Position numbers and translations under genes: made by a program
The notes under the pieces: generated by a model
Databases searched by the model: none
Seen by the model: the letters and a program-made list of their open reading frames with translations, nothing else
What the model was told of the DNA's origin: nothing
DNA from: Prado023 sp963818445
Lineage (GTDB): Bacteria; Actinomycetota; Actinomycetes; S36-B12; CAIYMF01
DNA: 64,000 nt
Assembly: GCA_963818445.1 (NCBI GenBank)
Contig: CAWFSG010000001.1
Location: 449,777 to 513,776 of the forward strand
Direction of reading: 5' to 3'
Part shown: positions 59,745-64,000 of the stretch, piece by piece
Layout of the letters: each line of letters begins with the position of its first letter
How positions within the stretch are numbered: position 1 is the first letter of the stretch

Positions 59745-59805
59745 CGCGGCGTTGAAGGCCTAGGGTGCTCAACCAAGCCCCCGTTGATCGTCAGGAAGAG
59801 GCGGC

Positions 59806-60858
59806 ATGACAACAGCGACAGCCATTGAGTCCGCGGAGATGCGGATTGCCATGACGCGCAAGCAGGCGGTCGGCCGGGTGCTGGGCATCCTCCTGTTGCT
59901 GAGCGTTGCTGTGTGGCTCGTATTCAGCTTCCTGGCCTCGCCCAACCAGTTCATCAACAGCTTGTTCTACGGCATCGGCAACGGGGCCCTGTACGCCCTG
60001 ATCGCGCTGGGGTACACGCTCGTGTACGGCATCATCGAGCTCATCAACTTCGCTCACGGCGACCTGTTCATGCTGGCCTCGGTCTTCTCCGGCTTCATGA
60101 TGGTCCACTGGCTCGGGGCGGTTGAGCCCAGCCCGCAGAGCTGGGCCCTGATGCTCCTGACCCTGATCGCTGCGATGGCGTTCGGCGCCACGACCAACGT
60201 GGTGATCGAACGGGTCGCGTATCGACGCCTGAGAAGGGCGCCCAAGCTCGCCTCGCTCATCACCGCCGTGGGCATGAGCTTCATCCTCCAGTGGGTCGGC
60301 CTGAAGTGGAACGGCTCGGCACCGCAGCAGTGGCCCACGGTGATCCCTCAGGGCGGGATCTCGATCGGGGGCGCCACGCTGCAGTACTCGACGATCGTGG
60401 TCGTGGCGTTCACGATCCCGGTCCTGCTGCTGCTGACCTACGTCGTGCAACGCACCAAGCAGGGCAAGGCCATGCGGGCCACGGCCCAGGACCAGGACGC
60501 AGCCCGACTCATGGGGATCAACGTCGACCGTACGATCGCCTTCACCTTCGCCCTCGGCGGCGCGATGGCCGGTGCGGCGGGCCTGCTGTTCCTCGAGTCG
60601 GTCGGCACCACCCGGTACGACGCGGGCTTCCAGCTGGGGCTCATCGCCTTCACCGCCGCCGTGCTGGGCGGCATCGGCAACCTTGCGGGCGCAGTGCTTG
60701 GCGGTTTCCTGATCGGGGTGATCCAGGGCCTCAACGACGGCGCGGCCTACGGCTTGGGGCAGAAGTGGTCCCAGACGGTTGTCTTCACGATCCTCATCCT
60801 GGTGATGGTGTTCCGACCTACGGGCATCCTCGGCCAGCCGACGGTGGAGAAGGTGTAG
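59806..60858 (+). CDS. livH: Branched-chain amino acid ABC transporter permease LivH
   Basis: 350 residues. About eight membrane helices, with GIGNGALYALIALGYTLVYGIIELINFAHGDLFML near the N-terminus and AQDQDAARLMGINVDRTIAFTFALGGAMAGAAG (the ATPase-contact loop) in the C-terminal half. It forms the membrane channel with LivM. It follows the livK hairpin and precedes livM by 4 nt. Confidence 0.93.
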   Translation: MTTATAIESAEMRIAMTRKQAVGRVLGILLLLSVAVWLVFSFLASPNQFINSLFYGIGNGALYALIALGYTLVYGIIELINFAHGDLFMLASVFSGFMMVHWLGAVEPSPQSWALMLLTLIAAMAFGATTNVVIERVAYRRLRRAPKLASLITAVGMSFILQWVGLKWNGSAPQQWPTVIPQGGISIGGATLQYSTIVVVAFTIPVLLLLTYVVQRTKQGKAMRATAQDQDAARLMGINVDRTIAFTFALGGAMAGAAGLLFLESVGTTRYDAGFQLGLIAFTAAVLGGIGNLAGAVLGGFLIGVIQGLNDGAAYGLGQKWSQTVVFTILILVMVFRPTGILGQPTVEKV

Positions 60859-60862
60859 GGAC

Positions 60863-62080
60863 ATGGCGACTCCGACGATCGACGCGAAGGCCTCCACACC
60901 GCCCTCACCGCACGCGACGGACCACACCAATCGACGCTGGGCCATCGGCTGGATCATCGCGGTCATCAGCCTCTGGGCGTTCTACAAGTTCGCCCTCGAC
61001 AGCTTGCCCACTCAGGTCCAGGACCTGGTCAAGCAGTGGTTGCCACTCACAGCGGTCAACGAGGCCATCGTCTGGGTCATCTGTGCTGTCGGCCTGAACA
61101 TCGTGGTCGGCTACGCGGGCCTGCTGGACCTCGGCTTCGTGGCCTTCTGGGCCATCGGCGGGTACTGCGCCGGATGGTTCATGAGCAACTTCTTCTACCA
61201 GGTGAACTTCCACTTCCTGAGCGCAGCGAACCCCGAGGCCGCGGGCATCCACATCAACTGGTGGTTGGTCCTGGTCATGGGCGGGTCCATCTGCGCCTTC
61301 TTCGGCATCCTGATCGGTGCGCCGACGTTGCGGCTCAAGAGCGACTACCTGGCGATCGTGACCCTCGGGTTCGGCGAGATCATCCCGCAGATCTTCACCA
61401 ACGGTGAGGACATCAACGGGTTCAACCTCTCCAACGGGACGAAGGGCATCACGCCCCTCGACCCGATCTCGGTGGTTCCAGGCTCGGCAGCCCTGGGCCC
61501 GTTCGACCTCGGCACCAAGTTCCTGCTCTTCTCGCTCGTGACTGCATTCGCCGTCTTCGTCTCCCTGCGGATCCGCGAGGGACGGCTCGGACGCGCCTGG
61601 CTGGCGATCCGCGAGGACGAGTTGGCCGCGTCCATGATGGGCGTGCCGCTCATGCGCTCGAAGCTGTACGCCTACGCAGTGGGCGCGTTCATGGGCGGGC
61701 TCGGCGGCGTGGTCTTCGCCATCCACGTCAATGGGGTCTTCGCTGACCGGTTCAACTTCTCGATCTCGATCATCCTGCTGGCCATGGTGGTCCTGGGAGG
61801 AATGGGGAACGTGTGGGGCGTGATGATCGGCGCGCTCGCGCTTGCATGGATCAACTCCACGTTCATGCCGGAGCTGGGTGAGACGATCAACTCCCAGTTC
61901 GGCACGGAGATCAACTTCCCGTCCTACAACTACCTGATCTTCGGCAGCATCCTCGTGCTGATGATGCTCTTCCGCCGAGAGGGGCTGTTCCCGGAGACCC
62001 GCAACCGCCAGATCCTGCACGAGCAGGAACGCACGGAGGTCGAGGACCTGCACGCCGACCTGGAGGGGACGTCATCGTGA
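60863..62080 (+). CDS. livM: Branched-chain amino acid ABC transporter permease LivM
   Basis: 405 residues. A cytoplasmic N-terminus of about 25 residues, then about ten membrane helices, including AVGLNIVVGYAGLLDLGFVAFWAIGGY, SDYLAIVTLGFGEI and the contact loop GRAWLAIREDELAASMMGVPLMRSKLYAYAVGAFMGG. Longer than E. coli LivM mainly by its termini. Coupled to livG by a 4-nt overlap. Confidence 0.93.
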   Translation: MATPTIDAKASTPPSPHATDHTNRRWAIGWIIAVISLWAFYKFALDSLPTQVQDLVKQWLPLTAVNEAIVWVICAVGLNIVVGYAGLLDLGFVAFWAIGGYCAGWFMSNFFYQVNFHFLSAANPEAAGIHINWWLVLVMGGSICAFFGILIGAPTLRLKSDYLAIVTLGFGEIIPQIFTNGEDINGFNLSNGTKGITPLDPISVVPGSAALGPFDLGTKFLLFSLVTAFAVFVSLRIREGRLGRAWLAIREDELAASMMGVPLMRSKLYAYAVGAFMGGLGGVVFAIHVNGVFADRFNFSISIILLAMVVLGGMGNVWGVMIGALALAWINSTFMPELGETINSQFGTEINFPSYNYLIFGSILVLMMLFRREGLFPETRNRQILHEQERTEVEDLHADLEGTSS

Positions 62081-62898
62081 GCACTGCCCAGGCGGGTCCG
62101 GCCGCCCTGTCGACGACCAACGCCCTGCTGGCCGAGAAGATCACCGTCCGCTTCGGCGGCCTGATCGCCGTGCGGGATGTCGACTTCACCATCCCCGAGG
62201 GCGGCATCGTCTCCCTGATCGGTCCCAACGGGGCAGGGAAGACCACCTTCTTCAACGTCCTGACCGGCCTCTACAAGCCGTCCTCTGGACATGTGATGCT
62301 TGGCGACGAGGACATCACCGGGCAGGCCCCGCACTCCATCGCCGCGCGGGGGATGGGTCGGACGTTCCAGAACATCCGGCTCTTCGGCCTCATGACCGCC
62401 TCTGAGAACGTCATGGTCGCCATGCACTCCCATCTGAAGTCGGGGCTGTTCGGCACGATCATCAAGGGCCCGAAGCAGCGTCGCGAGGAGCGGGAGAGCC
62501 GTGAGGTGGCCCACGAGCTGCTCGAGTTCGTCGGGATCACCGGCAAGGACGACGAGTACGCCAAGAACATGTCCTACGGCGACCAGCGACGCCTCGAGGT
62601 GGCCCGGGCCCTGGCCCTGCGACCGCGCGTGCTGCTCCTCGACGAGCCGACGGCCGGAATGAACCCGCAGGAGTCCGCGCGCTTCGTCGACTTCGTCCAC
62701 CGGGTGCGCGACGAGCGCGGCGTCTCCATCCTGCTGATCGAGCACGACATGAGCGTGGTCATGAAGGTCAGCGAACGGGTCACGGTCCTCGATCGCGGCG
62801 AGAAGATCGCCGAGGGCAGCCCTGCGGAGATCAAGGCCAACACGCGCGTGATCGAGGCCTACTTGGGCAAGACCGGCACGGAAGGCAGCGCCCGATGA
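62077..62898 (+). CDS. livG: Branched-chain amino acid ABC transporter ATP-binding protein LivG
   Basis: 273 residues. Walker A GPNGAGKTT, Q-loop RTFQNIRLF, signature MSYGDQRRLEVARAL, Walker B VLLLDEPTAGMNP and switch His in IEHDMSVV. Belongs to the LivG subfamily with its typical C-terminal extension. GTG start overlaps the livM stop. Confidence 0.95.
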   Translation: MSTAQAGPAALSTTNALLAEKITVRFGGLIAVRDVDFTIPEGGIVSLIGPNGAGKTTFFNVLTGLYKPSSGHVMLGDEDITGQAPHSIAARGMGRTFQNIRLFGLMTASENVMVAMHSHLKSGLFGTIIKGPKQRREERESREVAHELLEFVGITGKDDEYAKNMSYGDQRRLEVARALALRPRVLLLDEPTAGMNPQESARFVDFVHRVRDERGVSILLIEHDMSVVMKVSERVTVLDRGEKIAEGSPAEIKANTRVIEAYLGKTGTEGSAR

Positions 62899-63627
62899 GC
62901 CAGGCCACGGCAGGCAAGCCCCTGCTCGAACTTCAGGATGTCAGCGTCTACTACGGCAACATCGCGGCGGTGAAGGGCCTGACGATGAAGGTCCCTGAGG
63001 GCGCCATCGTCACGCTGATCGGCTCGAACGGCGCAGGCAAGTCCACGACGCTGCGCACGATCTCGGGGCTGATGCACGCCAAGTCCGGGAAGATCACGTT
63101 CGAGGGCAAGGACATCAGTCGCGCTCAGGGGCATGAGGTCGTCGGCGAGGGGATCGCGCACAGCCCGGAAGGTCGGCGGATCTTCTCCCGGATGACCGTG
63201 GACGAGAACCTCGACATGGGCGCCTTCTCGCGTTCGGACAAGGAAGAGATCGAGGCCGACAGGCGAGCACGTGCTCGAGCTGTTCCCGCGCCTGGCCGAG
63301 CGGATCAACCAGAAGGCCGGGACCATGTCCGGCGGCGAGCAGCAGATGCTCGCGGTGGCCCGGGCGATGATGGCCAAGCCGAAGCTGCTCATGCTCGACG
63401 AGCCGTCCATGGGCCTGGCCCCGGTGCTGGTCGACCTGATCTTCGACACGATCGAGAAGATCCGCGACTCCGGCGTCACGATCCTGCTGGTGGAGCAGAA
63501 TGCCCTCGCGGCGCTGCGGGTGGCCGACTACGCGTACGTGATGGAGTCCGGCGCCCTCAAGCTCGAGGGCCCCGCGCCGGCACTGGCTGAGAACGACGAG
63601 GTCATCCGCGCCTACCTCGGCGGCTGA
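62895..63627 (+). CDS. livF: Branched-chain amino acid ABC transporter ATP-binding protein LivF, with one +1 frame break
   Basis: Walker A GSNGAGKST, then SPEGRRIFSRMTVDENL; after the break the signature MSGGEQQMLAVARAMM, Walker B LLMLDEPSMGLAP and VEQNALAAL. The break is near 63264 (gac agg, extra c, gag cac gtg); removing one base gives 243 residues, the normal length. End of the liv operon. Confidence 0.88.
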
Positions 63628-63628
63628 T

Positions 63629-63829
63629 CGCGCACGAAGTGCACCGTTAGCCGGCGGAGCGGTTGGGCCCAGGCCCTGAGCGCGCATGAAGTGGGCGTTA
63701 TGGCTCTCTGGGCCGCGGTCTATCGGTGTGTTTCCTGTGCGCTCAGAGTTTCTGGGTCCCTGACCGGCGTCCGAGACGGCGAATTCGTGCGCGTTCCGTG
63801 TCCACCGGTCGGGCGTGTCCTGAGCGCAC
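63629..63829. repeat. Cluster of inverted and direct repeats R3 in the livF-DUF554 gap
   Basis: CGCGCACGAA (63629-63638) recurs inverted as TTCGTGCGCG (63784-63793). GCGCACGAAGTG and GCGCATGAAGTG (63630, 63682) are near-identical, each followed by CGTTA. CCTGAGCGC occurs at 63675 and 63819 and inverted at 63737-63746. The gap of 230 nt between the convergent genes holds no gene. The array can fold extensively and may be a terminator or a repeat-element cluster. Confidence 0.6.
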
Positions 63830-63857
63830 CGTGACGACTCACTCCGGAGCGGATGGA

Positions 63858-64000
63858 TCAGCGAAGCGCGGCCACGATGGCCGTCAGGATCGGGGCCACG
63901 AGTAGGGCGGGGAGCAGGTCGCCGACCGGGACCTGCCGGATCCGCAGCAGCCGCAGGGCGATCCCGACCAGCAGCAGGCCACCGGTCGCGGTGAGCAGCG
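63858..64000 (-). CDS. DUF554 family membrane protein, C-terminal end, cut by window edge
   Basis: The minus strand ends with LLTATGGLLLVGIALRLLRIRQ and VPVGDLLPALLVAPILTAIVAALR before TGA at 63858-63860. The glycine-rich helix followed by VGDLLPALLVAP is the C-terminal pattern of DUF554 (YdfK-type) membrane proteins. Function unknown. Only the last 47 residues are in the window. Confidence 0.65.
   Translation of the reverse strand, partial: LLTATGGLLLVGIALRLLRIRQVPVGDLLPALLVAPILTAIVAALR

Noticed and set aside
1..64000. Insertion sequences, prophage, integrase or attachment sites
   Set aside because: No transposase, integrase or phage protein motif was seen in any frame, and gene order is typical core chromosome outside the pilus locus.

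Overview
This 64 kb window is high-GC chromosomal DNA from a Gram-positive actinobacterium (Actinomycetota). Phosphatidylinositol mannoside genes, the order ruvCAB-yajC-secDF-relA, leaderless ATG/GTG starts 6-7 nt after TANNNT boxes, an actinobacterial LexA box, an ANTAR response regulator beside a liv transporter and the order alaS-ruvX-mltG-aroE all fit. I cannot fix the order or genus. Almost all genes lie on the + strand in tightly packed operons with ATGA or GTGA overlaps.

Layout. 1-470: start of an EF-G-like GTPase (minus). 579-3916: phosphatidylinositol phosphate synthase, PatA, PimA and a small membrane protein. 4048-7458: DUF3048 lipoprotein, pdxS-pdxT (vitamin B6), yebC. 7529-9376: a wax ester synthase/diacylglycerol acyltransferase with a histone-H1-like tail. 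9472-17471: LexA box, ruvC-ruvA-ruvB, yajC-secD-secF, relA. 17566-19750 (minus): DUF349 protein and cyclophilin. 19918-23741: metallo-hydrolase, hisS, aspS. 23811-28561: CopC, a CopD/CtaG fusion, then a minus-strand membrane protein and GNAT acetyltransferase. 28580-35652: rarA, small protein, alaS, ruvX, mltG, aroE.

35630-52356 is a nearly complete type IV pilus locus: DUF4388 protein, PilB, PilT, PilC, two short prepilins, a long prepilin-like protein, a PilX-like protein with a bactofilin-like repeat, a PilW-like prepilin, prepilin peptidase, then PilM-PilN-PilO and a PilP-like protein. No secretin gene is seen, as expected for a single-membrane cell. A remnant of a GT87 mannosyltransferase sits inside. 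Four sites in the locus carry the same candidate FliA/WhiG-type promoter (CTCAAG-like box, 15-17 nt, NCCGAT-like box), each followed closely by a hairpin.

52413-57200: aroC-aroK-aroB, aroQ, efp, nusB. 57347-57420: an odd short-variable-loop tRNA with a leucine CAA anticodon (minus). 57614-63627: ANTAR response regulator and the livKHMGF branched-chain amino acid ABC transporter. 63858-64000: end of a DUF554 membrane protein (minus).

Two window-wide signals stand out. First, at least 21 single-base reading-frame breaks occur in otherwise intact, family-typical genes, including the essential aspS and alaS. Most are +1 insertions of G or C and they cluster in the pilus locus, so they most likely reflect sequence or assembly error; I annotate those genes as full-length CDS with the break noted. 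Second, there are three families of structured non-coding repeats: a 93-nt intergenic element in two copies, a palindrome with core ACGATTCCGAC in two copies (one within the predicted 5' coding part of aroK), and a GCGCAYGAAGTG/CCTGAGCGC family in one gap near the right end.
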